From Verrucomicrobiota bacterium (GTDB lineage Bacteria; Verrucomicrobiota; Verrucomicrobiia; Limisphaerales; Fontisphaeraceae), in assembly GCA_037139415.1 (NCBI GenBank), contig JBAXGN010000040.1, forward strand, positions 1-46,082: DNA of 46,082 nt. The letters are read 5' to 3'. How positions within the stretch are numbered: the stretch's first letter is position 1; every line of letters starts with the position of its first letter. Made by a program: the position numbers and the translations under genes. Below, in pieces: positions 1 to 7,827 of the stretch. Under the pieces are notes generated by a model. The model was not told the origin of the DNA. It worked only from the letters and a program-made list of their open reading frames with translations, and did no database searches.

Positions 1-63
1 GGTTTCCGGGCGTCCGAAAACGATTCCTTGGCTGCTGGGAACGATTTCTTGGCGTCCGAAAAC
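1..63. repeat. End of a 21-bp tandem repeat array
   Basis: Three consecutive 21-bp units can be aligned here, each ending in a TTG/AAG-like triplet; units 1 and 3 share the core GCGTCCGAAAACG and unit 2 is a diverged version. The array probably continues to the left of the window. Because the period is a multiple of three, several frames stay open and give heptad-like peptides, but no gene is proposed. The period and the CTT..CCG-like core resemble the larger array at 10466-10843. Confidence 0.6.
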
Positions 64-662
64 GTTTCCAAGCATGCTGGATTTGCCGCCAAGCACCCAC
101 CGCGAGGCATTTGGCCGCGACGGGAGAAATCCCCGGCGCGCTTCCGGGGTTTCCGGGTGGCGGCAAATACGGCAGCAGCGGGGTTGGGCAGTTGCATACG
201 GTTGTATATTGTTGGTTTGGTTCCCGTCCGGCGTTTCATCCATTTCTAATGGTTACCAAGTCTTTTCATCTGGTTTACTTATTCATCATTGCAGACACGA
301 TGGGTGCAATTGTCCATGATGGTTTTCAGGGTGTATATAAATTAGAATGAAGCAAACTCCGTGCCAATTCCCAGCGGGTCGCGGGCGGTTGGATACTACG
401 CATGACGGCAGCCAGCGCAGGTAAAAACGGCGTGTCGGACGTTGCGACAGTGTGTGATTTTCACGCAAGATGCGTGAAAATTTTATGCATCGCAACCGAC
501 ACCGTCAGTCGGCGCACATGTCGGCCTTTGGCTCAACCGGCGGTCTCCCTCGCAACGTCGCTTCCCGATCCGATCAGCGCGGACTCACGTCCGCGGCTAC
601 CTAATCCGCAGTGGCGCGACCAGCGGCTACCTATATATATATAGGTGCAGCCGCCCAAGCGA

Positions 663-748
663 CCGCTGGATGGGATTCCCTCAATCCGAAAGGATTGAAA
701 GCTTGTAGCCGGTCGGTCGCGAGGGGCACGGGGCGCGACCACCGGAAA
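663..748. repeat. 85-bp direct repeat, copy 1
   Basis: This segment recurs at 1103-1186 with only a few differences (about two bases missing and one substitution). It contains a REP-like hairpin (CAATCC-gaaa-GGATTG) and the palindromic stretch around GGTCGCGAGGGGCACGGGGCGCGACC. The repeat is followed by another hairpin at 774-791, whereas copy 2 is preceded by the equivalent hairpin, so a larger composite unit was rearranged or duplicated. Confidence 0.8.
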
Positions 749-801
749 ACCGCAGCATGGACGACGCACCCGCCAATCCTGAAAGGATTGCGTCACCGGA
801 G

Positions 802-848
802 CCCATGGTTGGCGCGGCAAGGGTAAACGGGGCTGCGCCTACCATGGG
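802..848. repeat. Imperfect inverted repeat (hairpin)
   Basis: CCCATGGTTGGCGC at 802-815 pairs with GCGCCTACCATGGG at 835-848 with one mismatch, leaving a loop of about 19 bases. There is no T-run, so it is not an obvious terminator; it is better regarded as a REP-like palindromic element. Confidence 0.6.
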
Positions 849-1102
849 AACCCCGTCCACCGTGACCAAACAACCCCGTAGGCGGTTGCGGCAATTGGGG
901 ACGGCGGGAAATTGGCGGGCCGACGCATCCAAGGCCGGACGCAACCCTTTCCGGGTTGGCGCGCAAATTCGGAGCGTTTAAGGGTAGGTTGCGCCCCCTG
1001 CCCCCGCAACCAACCCTGGCCTCCCATGACGTTATCCCTACGGGATAAACCCTGGTCAGCTCGCCAATCCTGAACAGGATTGCGTCACCAGACTCCAACC
1101 CA

Positions 1103-1186
1103 CCGCTGGATGGGATTCCCTCAATCCGAAAGGATTGACAGCTTGTACGGTCGGTCGCGAGGGGCACGGGGCGCGACCACCGGAAA
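1103..1186. repeat. 85-bp direct repeat, copy 2
   Basis: Second copy of the segment at 663-748, in the same orientation. It is preceded by a CCAATCCTGAACAGGATTG hairpin at 1063-1082 that matches the hairpin following copy 1. Confidence 0.8.
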
Positions 1187-1402
1187 CGCGGGAAAATGGG
1201 GCCGCACCCCGGCTGGGGTGCCAGAGCGTCCCTGCCCTGCTTCAGGATGAAACTGCCGCGACGCCAAACCGCCATTCCGCAATCCGCATTCCGAATTCCG
1301 AATTCCGAATTTATTGGCCCCGCGCAACACCCGAGAGGTCTGCCAACCCGACCACCTTCAGCATTGCCACCCCCACGGGCGGCCCGGCTGAAATTCATCA
1401 TT

Positions 1403-1435
1403 TTAAAAAAATCGCCCGCCCCGCAAGCGGGGCGG
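1403..1435 (-). terminator. Rho-independent terminator for the FGE-like gene
   Basis: Read on the minus strand, CCGCCCCGC and GCGGGGCGG form a 9-bp GC stem at 1416-1435, followed after a few bases by a run of seven Ts (A-run 1404-1411 on the plus strand). It lies about 50 bp past the stop codon of the minus-strand gene ending at 1487. Confidence 0.75.
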
Positions 1436-1486
1436 AATAAAACCAAAGGGTAAAAGAATCAAAGAACAAAGCATAAAAAACATCAC

Positions 1487-2425
1487 CTAACGCACAGACC
1501 CCGCCGCCACCACCACCACCCGAAAACCGAAAAAGTTGATCCGATTAACAGGCGTGTTGAGGTTACGGAACGAGGATCGCAGATCGTCGGGATCAGCGCC
1601 GTACCACAACGCCCCGCGCAACACCCGAGAGCCACTTTGGCCATCATAGAAATCCTCGCACCACTGCCACACATTCCCGCCCATATCATATAAACCAAAC
1701 GAATTCGCCTTAAAGCTGCCCACTGGCGACGTCGTCGCGTACCCGTCATCATACCCCTCAATAAAGGTCCGTTTCTCACCGAACTTCTGGCGGCTCGTCA
1801 TATCCACGTAGTTCCCCGCCCCCTTCGGCGGCGGCCATTGGTTGCCCCATGGATAGACATCATCAAGTTGTCCGTTTTTCTTATCCTTTGGAGTTCCGTT
1901 TCCTTCTTTATCCCCAATCCCCACCGCATAGCTCCACTCCGCATCCGTCGGCAGCCGGTATTCCTGCCCGGCGGCCAATTTCCCTTCGCCTTGTTCCTTC
2001 TTGGTCAGCCACGCACAGAACGCCTTGGCATCCTCCCAACTTACCATCGTCACCGGATGCTCCGGCCCATCGCTCACTGGCACGCCCTCATATTCTACCT
2101 TCTTCCACGAAGCATCCACCCCCGGAACGGAGGCTGCATACGCGGCATAGTCCTTCACCCGCACATCCCAGATGCCAAACAACACCTTCGTCCCCGGCAC
2201 CGGTGCAAAGGACATCCCCAGACTATTCGTCCAGCGCTCGCCCAGTTGCGGCACGGCTTTATTGGTCCCCGTTTGCTTTCCAGCGAGCTGGTTCGGCCCC
2301 TGCTTGCCAACGACGCAGCCGCTGATGAGTATCAATAGAAGAATCAGCAGTTGCCCCAATACAAAACGCCCCGCGCCGACTGGTTGGCCGGGAACCCATT
2401 GCACGCTGCTGGTTGGACTTGCCAT
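1487..2425 (-). CDS. Formylglycine-generating-enzyme-like (SUMF1/FGE-sulfatase domain) lipoprotein
   Basis: A 312-residue protein. The N-terminus has a hydrophobic stretch ending in LISGC, a good lipobox, so it is probably a lipoprotein exported through Sec. The rest matches the SUMF1/FGE fold: 'GMSFAPVPG', 'HPVTMVSWEDAKAFCAWLT', 'YRLPTDAEWSYAV', 'GLYDMGGNVWQWCEDFY', 'SRVLRGA' and a final 'FFGFRVV'. I prefer ATG at 2425; an in-frame TTG at 2461 would add 12 residues. The paired active-site cysteines of true FGE are not obvious, so sulfatase activation is unlikely. Such proteins are abundant in Verrucomicrobiota and most have no known substrate. A terminator follows the gene. The family call is firm, the function is not. 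Confidence 0.85.
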   Translation of the reverse strand: MASPTSSVQWVPGQPVGAGRFVLGQLLILLLILISGCVVGKQGPNQLAGKQTGTNKAVPQLGERWTNSLGMSFAPVPGTKVLFGIWDVRVKDYAAYAASVPGVDASWKKVEYEGVPVSDGPEHPVTMVSWEDAKAFCAWLTKKEQGEGKLAAGQEYRLPTDAEWSYAVGIGDKEGNGTPKDKKNGQLDDVYPWGNQWPPPKGAGNYVDMTSRQKFGEKRTFIEGYDDGYATTSPVGSFKANSFGLYDMGGNVWQWCEDFYDGQSGSRVLRGALWYGADPDDLRSSFRNLNTPVNRINFFGFRVVVVAAGSVR

Positions 2426-2513
2426 GGCAGGGAGAGTAAGAAAGGATGCCTTGAGAGTCAAACATAACCGCGACCTTGGAGACGTTCACCCGGACATTGG
2501 GGAAACGGATAAC

Positions 2514-2717
2514 TCAGGATTTTGGGGATGAATCCTCCGGTTTGGTTCGCAAGGCCCGGAGTTGATCACGCAGAATCGCGGCCTGCTCGAAGGCTTGCCG
2601 GGCGACCACCTCTTTCATCGCGATTTCCAGGCGCTGCACCTCGGAGATGGGGCGGCGGATTTGTTGGTTGGTCCCTTGGCATAAAAAAAGCGGGCTTGCA
2701 TTCATTCCGGTTTTCAT
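2514..2717 (-). CDS. Small UVR-motif protein (possibly a gene remnant)
   Basis: A 67-residue reading frame whose second half is a convincing UVR motif: 'EVQRLEIAMKEVVARQAF' followed by 'EQAAILRDQLRAL'. UVR motifs occur in UvrB, UvrC and the McsA/YacH protein, where they mediate protein contacts. The frame starts with ATG at 2717 behind an AGAAGG-like site that is very close to the start. The first 25 residues look unstructured, so it may be the surviving 3' end of an McsA- or ClpC-like gene. It is divergent from etfB, whose true start is at 2749. Confidence 0.45.
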   Translation of the reverse strand: MKTGMNASPLFLCQGTNQQIRRPISEVQRLEIAMKEVVARQAFEQAAILRDQLRALRTKPEDSSPKS

Positions 2718-2748
2718 GCCTTCTTTTCTTGCCGTTTTAATTAAGACT

Positions 2749-3561
2749 ATGAGTATTTCGTATCAGATTGTGGTGTGCGGGAGCCTGGTTCCCGACCCGT
2801 TGCAAACCTTGGAGCCGGTGACCAGCCCTGCTGGTCCGGCCCTGAAAAATGAAATGATGCTGCCAGCCGTGCTGGACCCTTGGGCCAGCCACGCGCTGTA
2901 TGAGGCCGCCAATCTGGCGTCCAAAATGCCGGGCAGCAAGGTGTACCTGGCTAGTCTTGGGCCCAAAGCCAAACTGCAACAGGTCATGATGAGTGTCGCC
3001 CAAAAGGTGCCGTTTGAACTGGTTGCCCTGGACGGCTCGGCCAGCGGGTTTACCGACGCCACCGAAACCGCCAATGCCCTGGCAGACGCCATCCAAGCCA
3101 TTCCCGGCCTGGACAAAGCCAAACTGCTGGTCTTCGGCGGTTGGGAATCGGCCTCGCGCGGCGCGGGCGTCACCATGCAGATCATCGGCGAGCGCTTGGG
3201 GATTGTCGATCAATTCCAAGGCGTGGATCAACTAACCGTAAATGCGGATGGGTCGCTGAAGATTTTGGAACGCATCGAAGGCGGCAAACATCAAGTGTCC
3301 GTCTGCGCCGCCCCCCCTGCCCTTTTGGGTTGGGCCACCGGAAACCTGCCCGAGCCGCGCAATAACCCGCAGGTGGGCATGACCAATATGCGCACCGTGA
3401 TGCCGGCGTTGCAACGCGCCAAAGTGGTCAAAGTAGCCGCCGAGGGCGTCACCTACGCCAGCGTCTCTCTGCCCAAACAACAACGCGACACCAAAGTGGT
3501 CAAGGATTTGAACCCGGACCAAGTGGCACAGGAAATCGTAACCTGGATCAGCCAACCATAA
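2749..3561 (+). CDS. etfB: Electron transfer flavoprotein subunit beta
   Basis: A 270-residue ETF beta subunit (EtfB/FixA family), which with EtfA shuttles electrons from dehydrogenases to the quinone pool. The AMP/nucleotide region reads 'LDPWASHALYEAANLASK', equivalent to the usual 'NP.DE.A.EEA..L', and is followed by 'VYLASLGPK' and a flavodoxin-like fold with 'GWESASRGAGVTMQIIGERLG'. ATG at 2749 (MSISYQIVVCG) gives the usual ETF N-terminus; the frame extends upstream to 2647, but that part is not ETF-like. It lies 18 bp before etfA and is clearly co-transcribed. No ETF dehydrogenase or ETF-quinone oxidoreductase gene lies nearby. Confidence 0.88.
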   Translation: MSISYQIVVCGSLVPDPLQTLEPVTSPAGPALKNEMMLPAVLDPWASHALYEAANLASKMPGSKVYLASLGPKAKLQQVMMSVAQKVPFELVALDGSASGFTDATETANALADAIQAIPGLDKAKLLVFGGWESASRGAGVTMQIIGERLGIVDQFQGVDQLTVNADGSLKILERIEGGKHQVSVCAAPPALLGWATGNLPEPRNNPQVGMTNMRTVMPALQRAKVVKVAAEGVTYASVSLPKQQRDTKVVKDLNPDQVAQEIVTWISQP

Positions 3562-3579
3562 CTTTTAACCAACCCTACT

Positions 3580-4626
3580 ATGGAAAAGATTCTCGTTTTA
3601 ATACACACGGAAACCGATGGTTCGCTGGGCAAGGCCGCGCTGGAATCCCTGACCGCCGCCAATAACCTCGTCAGCAGTCTGCCAGGCAGCAGCCTGTCCG
3701 TCGGCGTGGTCGGCGGCAATGTGCAACCCGCCGCCGCGCAACTCGGCGGACTGGGTGCCGCCCAGATATTGGGTGTGGCGGGAGCGGATTTTGAACAGTC
3801 CCGTTATGCCAGTGACGCGGCGGCAGTGGAAACCCTTTGCCAGACCGTTCAGCCAACCATCGTCGTCGCGGTAGGCACCTCGCGCTGGGCGCGCGTGTTG
3901 CCAGGTACCGCGAGTCGTCTGAAAGGCCGCGCGGAAACGCATGTGACCCAAGTCGGCGTGAGCGACGGGAAAATCACGGTCACCCGCTGGTACTACCGTC
4001 AACGCATGGAAGCCTTGTTGCAACGCGCCCAACGCCCTTGGTTCATTGTACTGGACGCTGGTTGTTACCCGGCCTTCAAGAGCGATGGCAGCGCGGTGAG
4101 CATCCAACCCGTGGCCGTGGCCCTGCCGGATGCCTGCAAGCGCACCCAAGTTACCGGGATACAAGCGCCGCCCGCTGACGAACAGACCATTCGACCGGAT
4201 GCGGAATTACTCTTCGTAACCGGAGCGGGCTGGACCAAAAAACAGGCCGACGGCCAGCCGCACGTGAAAGATGCCGAAACCCACATCCTGGGTTTTCTGA
4301 AGCTTACCCGCGCCTCGCTCGGCAGCAGCAAATCGTTGGTGGACCTTAGCGGTGAAGGCCAACAAGTGCTCTCCTTCTTGACGCACCTGAACCAGATCGG
4401 GCAGACCGGTTCCACCCCGCGCCACGCCAAAGGGCTGGCCACCTGCTGCCACGGTGAAGAACCGCACACCGTCGGCTGGCGTTTCATCAACGAACGCCGC
4501 GCCATCAACCTGGATGCGAATTGCGGCTGGGCACGCGGTAAAGCGGACGTGTTGTATGTCACCGACGCATTTGCGGTAATGAAAAAAGTGAACGAAATGC
4601 TGGCCACCAAACCGGCATCAGACTGA
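3580..4626 (+). CDS. etfA: Electron transfer flavoprotein subunit alpha, divergent
   Basis: A 348-residue partner of the preceding etfB. The N-terminal half is ETF-like ('EKILVLIHTE', 'AVGTSRWARVLPGTASRLKG'). The C-terminal FAD domain keeps 'GQTGSTP', which corresponds to the 'QVGQTGK' FAD-binding turn. The usual 'GISGAIQH..G' signature is replaced by 'GLATCCHGEEPHTVGWRF', and 'NKDPEAPIF..ADYGIVGD' becomes 'NLDANCGWARGKADVLYV'. Spacing and partner make the family certain, but cofactor handling could differ. The gene ends just before a strong terminator, so the operon is only etfBA. Confidence 0.85.
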   Translation: MEKILVLIHTETDGSLGKAALESLTAANNLVSSLPGSSLSVGVVGGNVQPAAAQLGGLGAAQILGVAGADFEQSRYASDAAAVETLCQTVQPTIVVAVGTSRWARVLPGTASRLKGRAETHVTQVGVSDGKITVTRWYYRQRMEALLQRAQRPWFIVLDAGCYPAFKSDGSAVSIQPVAVALPDACKRTQVTGIQAPPADEQTIRPDAELLFVTGAGWTKKQADGQPHVKDAETHILGFLKLTRASLGSSKSLVDLSGEGQQVLSFLTHLNQIGQTGSTPRHAKGLATCCHGEEPHTVGWRFINERRAINLDANCGWARGKADVLYVTDAFAVMKKVNEMLATKPASD

Positions 4627-4658
4627 TCGGTTCTCCGCCGGCATGGATTATCCATCAT

Positions 4659-4697
4659 GGCCATCGGGTGAGTCATCACCCGGTGGCCTTTTCTTTA
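4659..4697 (+). terminator. Rho-independent terminator of etfBA
   Basis: GGCCATCGGGTGA (4659-4671) pairs with TCACCCGGTGGCC across a GTCA-like loop, with one G-T pair, and is followed by TTTTCTTT. It starts 33 bp past the etfA stop codon. Confidence 0.85.
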
Positions 4698-4743
4698 CCA
4701 CACCAAGAAATCCGGAACGGCTGAAGTTTCCAGAAGGATGCAG

Positions 4744-4774
4744 ATAAAAAAACAAGGCGGTGTAAACCGCCTTG
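4744..4774 (-). terminator. Rho-independent terminator of the radical SAM gene
   Basis: On the minus strand CAAGGCGGTTTACACCGCCTTG (4753-4774) forms a perfect 9-bp stem with a short loop, followed by seven Ts. It lies about 40 bp past the stop codon at 4812, convergent with the etfBA terminator. Confidence 0.85.
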
Positions 4775-4811
4775 CAGAAGTGATAATGTGGATGACTTGC
4801 GCCCGCGAACG

Positions 4812-6419
4812 TCAGCCCGCAGTGGGACAAGGACACGCAAGATTCACCGAGACATTTTTGGGGAATTGAAGGTACATGTGCTCGGGTTGCCGCGCTTCGC
4901 CCTTGGTCTTGAGGCGCAACTGTTCCTTGCAGGCATACGCCAGCACCCCGAACGCCAACGGATCGAACCAGCCGAACAGCTTGGTAAACTCCGCTTTGAC
5001 TTCGCGCACCAGTTCAGCGGTTTTCTTATTAACGCTGAAAAGCCGGGCCGCCAGCAGGAAGTGCCGCATTTGCTCCGCGAGCTTATGAAAATTCGCCGCG
5101 CGACGGCGGACGCGTGGATCGGCGTGACTCGAGGTATATTGGTACCCCCACAAAATCGTGCGCATGGAGCGGATGAAGGAAGCGCCATTCACCTCGTAAT
5201 CGCGCTCAAACGCGCGACGGATGAAATCCCGGCTCTCTTCGCGGGTGAAATGCGGATGCCGGAACCAAATCATGTCCTGGCCGTGCTGTTCCTCGTAAGG
5301 CACGTCATCCATGATCATGCCCTTTTGCACGTAGTCCTTGTATAACGAGGTGCCCGGAATGGGACCCAACTGCATGAATTGCAGATAATCCGGCTGCAAG
5401 GAAATGGCGAAATCAACGTCTTCCCAAATGGTATTATGGTCGTGATGCTCCGAAAATAAAATCGCAGAGGTCAATACACTGATGCCGCGCCGGCGCAGGT
5501 CCATCACCAATTTGTGGAAATCCACGCCCTTATTCTTCTCGTACACCTCTTTTTTGGATTCAACGCCAATCCAGATAAAGGTCACCCCCATGCGGACCAA
5601 CAAATCCAGATCCCCCAGTTGCATCAACGTCTCCGCCGAACTGAAAATGCCAAACGTGAAATATTTGTCATTTTTCTCCATCAGTGCAATCAACTCTTTC
5701 GCGCGCTCCGGCAGCTTCATGAAATTCTCATCCAGCACGCCAAAATCAGTGACGCCCATCTTCTCTTCGTAGTCACTGCACACCTTGAAGACGTCGGCCC
5801 CCGTGTTTAAATAGGGAGTATAGGCTCCAAAGAAATGTGAGGTGGCGCAGAACCGGCACTTATTGGCACAACCCACGCCAGGAATCAGAACCCCGGAAGT
5901 CTGCGGTAACGGCACGCCCATGACCTGCCGATGCACCGAACTGTGCGCCAACGGATGGGTAATGGGGCGATTCATATCCTCGCCAAAAAGCTGGCGCAAA
6001 AACGCCACGCCTTCGCCGCGACAGATATGATCATGCTCCACCCGGGATTCCAGGTTGGGAATGTTCGTCCCATGGCCACCCAAAATGATTTTGCTTTTCG
6101 GCGCGTATTTCCGCACCAGTTTGGCCATCTCCTGGACTTTGATCAAATTAGGAACAATGAAGCTGATCCCTACGTATTCGTAGCCTTTTTTGATTTCCTC
6201 AATAAAACGGTCGCGCGAGGGAAAGTCCAAAACTACGCTGGGAAAGGACAGGTTTTGTGCCAAAAACTGCAGTCCAAAGCTGTGATGGTTAAAACGGTAT
6301 GAGAAGATGCCTTGCTCGCGCGTAATCTGATTATGGAATAACTCCATCTTGTTCTCTTTACGCCCGAACTCGTCGTCAACGCCGTATGGCCCGAATACTG
6401 ATGTTAATAATAGCCGCAT
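4812..6419 (-). CDS. B12-binding-domain radical SAM protein
   Basis: A 535-residue radical SAM enzyme. Residues 1-150 form a cobalamin-binding-like Rossmann region ('YVGISFIVPNLIKVQEMAKLVRK', 'IILGGHGTNIPN'), without an obvious DxHxxG motif. 'GCANKCRFC' near residue 183 supplies the CxxxCxxC cluster that binds the 4Fe-4S/SAM cofactor, and 'WIGVESKKEVYEKNKGVD' and 'LQLGPIPGTSLYKDYV'-type segments match the Elp3/B12 radical SAM barrel. The last 150 residues, with 'SFIRSMRTILWGYQY', are family-specific. ATG at 6419 is used; ATG at 6347 is an alternative. The substrate is unknown; relatives methylate or rearrange lipids and cofactors. It stands alone, with its own terminator. Confidence 0.85.
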   Translation of the reverse strand: MRLLLTSVFGPYGVDDEFGRKENKMELFHNQITREQGIFSYRFNHHSFGLQFLAQNLSFPSVVLDFPSRDRFIEEIKKGYEYVGISFIVPNLIKVQEMAKLVRKYAPKSKIILGGHGTNIPNLESRVEHDHICRGEGVAFLRQLFGEDMNRPITHPLAHSSVHRQVMGVPLPQTSGVLIPGVGCANKCRFCATSHFFGAYTPYLNTGADVFKVCSDYEEKMGVTDFGVLDENFMKLPERAKELIALMEKNDKYFTFGIFSSAETLMQLGDLDLLVRMGVTFIWIGVESKKEVYEKNKGVDFHKLVMDLRRRGISVLTSAILFSEHHDHNTIWEDVDFAISLQPDYLQFMQLGPIPGTSLYKDYVQKGMIMDDVPYEEQHGQDMIWFRHPHFTREESRDFIRRAFERDYEVNGASFIRSMRTILWGYQYTSSHADPRVRRRAANFHKLAEQMRHFLLAARLFSVNKKTAELVREVKAEFTKLFGWFDPLAFGVLAYACKEQLRLKTKGEARQPEHMYLQFPKNVSVNLACPCPTAG

Positions 6420-6543
6420 GTCCTTATATCGTTAGCAGAATTCTCAGAAAGAGCAACATAATAAACTTGAAAAAAACAAAACTCCCCCCTTCCCGCCTTT
6501 TTTGCCAAGCAAGAGGGTTGTAAATCTACATCGCACCATCTAA

Positions 6544-6933
6544 TCAGCGCGGGGTGATCAATTCCAAGGCGATTTCTTTTTCAATTTGCGCCGCCATGTC
6601 AATGTTTGCGCCGCCATAACGATTGCGAACCTGAACCGCCACGGTCGAGGTATTACCCTCTTCCGCGGTGACCTTCACAAACACGCCGTGAAGATCCACG
6701 CTGGCAGAAAGCGACTTGTTAATCGTGTTTTCCGCGTTCAGCGTCCCCATCCGAGCCAATACCACTTTCGCCGCTTCGAACACCTGTGGCACCGTGCGCG
6801 GGTAATTTCCAAGGATGGTATCCTTCTTCATGGGCACCCCCGCCCGAACTCGGCCATCCACTGTATTAATACATCCGGTGAAAATCACCGTTGCACAACA
6901 AACCATCGTTAAAATCATCAATTTCATTTTCAT
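6544..6933 (-). CDS. Small DUF3568-like lipoprotein
   Basis: A roughly 129-residue secreted protein. It starts MKMKLMILTMV and has a lipobox 'VIFTGC', so it should be anchored to a membrane. The body ('TVPQVFEAAKVVLARMGT', 'ASVDLHGVFVKVTAEEGN', 'STVAVQVRNRYGGANIDMAAQIEKEIA') has the two-strand/helix layout of DUF3568-type lipoproteins, which have no known function. The frame also has a TTG at 6951, but ATG at 6933 gives a proper signal peptide. It is transcribed towards the radical SAM gene, with 124 bp between them and no clear terminator. Confidence 0.7.
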   Translation of the reverse strand: MKMKLMILTMVCCATVIFTGCINTVDGRVRAGVPMKKDTILGNYPRTVPQVFEAAKVVLARMGTLNAENTINKSLSASVDLHGVFVKVTAEEGNTSTVAVQVRNRYGGANIDMAAQIEKEIALELITPR

Positions 6934-7073
6934 GAGGTGATGCAACCACAATATAGCCTGCCGTCAAGCATTAAGATGCACAATATGTGGGGGCGATCAG
7001 GGTGCCTAGAATCGTTTTTACTAGGAATCGTTTTTACTTGACCGCACCCAAGGCGGTCCATAGCGTGAGCGTC

Positions 7074-7808
7074 ATGATGAATCATACGCACAGCAAAACT
7101 TCCGTTTGGCCGGACGTGGCCAAGTTATTTTTCGGTGCAATGGCGAGCTTGGTCTTCGCGGTTCCCGGCGTGACCCATGCGGCGGATAACGAACTGACCG
7201 CGCAGGAGAAACAAGATGGCTGGGTGTTATTATTCGACGGAAAGAGCGTGGCACAATGGAAATGCAAGGATAAGCCCATGCCTGAAGGCCAGGCGCAGGA
7301 GGGCTGCATCAATACCTCCAAGCAGGGCGTGTACGTGTCGCACTTTGACCGGATGTTCACGAATTTTCATTTCATGTGTGATTTCCGATTTGAGGCCAAG
7401 TGCAACAGCGGCATCTTCATCCACGGCACCGATTTGGGCGGCGGGGATATCCATCGCGGCGTTGAAATTCAGGTGTTTGATTCCTTCGGCAAGGCGAAGC
7501 CGGACAAGCACGATGCGGGCGCGGTCTATGACCTCCTGGAGCCCAGCAAGAACGCCATCAAGCCGGCGGGCGAATGGAACCACATCGAAATCATCTCCCA
7601 AGGCTCCACCCTCCGGATCATCCTCAACGGCGAAACCGTGATTGACACCGATTTCGCCAAGTGGACCGAGGCTGGGAAGAATCCCGATGGCACCAAGAAC
7701 AAGTTCAAATGGGCCTTCAAGGATCAAAAGCCGGAAGGCTACATCGGCCTCCAGGACCACGGGCATCCTTGCTGGTACAAGAACCTGAAAGTAAAGCCGC
7801 TGCAGTAA
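7074..7808 (+). CDS. Secreted DUF1080 (3-keto-disaccharide hydrolase-type) protein
   Basis: A 244-residue exported protein with a signal peptide ending near 'GVTHA-AD'. After it comes the DUF1080 jelly-roll: 'DGWVLLFDGKSVAQWKC', 'NFHFMCDFRFEAKCNSGIFIHG', 'GVEIQVFDSFG', 'GEWNHIEIISQGSTLRIILNGETV', 'GYIGLQDHG', and a C-terminal 'WYKNLKVKPL'. Family members are concanavalin-like domains that hydrolyse 3-keto-glycosides or bind carbohydrate. ATG at 7074 is chosen because it gives the export signal; the upstream extension to 6987 overlaps a small tandem duplication. The Asp-box propeller gene begins 19 bp downstream, so the two probably form an operon for polysaccharide use. Confidence 0.88.
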   Translation: MMNHTHSKTSVWPDVAKLFFGAMASLVFAVPGVTHAADNELTAQEKQDGWVLLFDGKSVAQWKCKDKPMPEGQAQEGCINTSKQGVYVSHFDRMFTNFHFMCDFRFEAKCNSGIFIHGTDLGGGDIHRGVEIQVFDSFGKAKPDKHDAGAVYDLLEPSKNAIKPAGEWNHIEIISQGSTLRIILNGETVIDTDFAKWTEAGKNPDGTKNKFKWAFKDQKPEGYIGLQDHGHPCWYKNLKVKPLQ

Positions 7809-7827
7809 GGAGCCGGAGACAAATTCT

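Larger units (their letters stand above)
64..1402. other. Gene-free, repeat-rich intergenic region
   Basis: No reading frame here has codon usage or motifs of a real gene; the open frames are short and overlap on all strands. The stretch holds several short hairpins of the REP type, an 85-bp direct duplication, a 14-bp-stem palindrome around 802-848 and a short string of CCGAATT repeats at about 1290-1310. A short TATATATATA run lies near 632-642. The region may be an accumulation site for mobile repeats or degraded genes. Confidence 0.6.

Noticed and set aside
632-642. TATATATATA run as a promoter
   Set aside because: No gene begins within several hundred bases, so a promoter cannot be supported.
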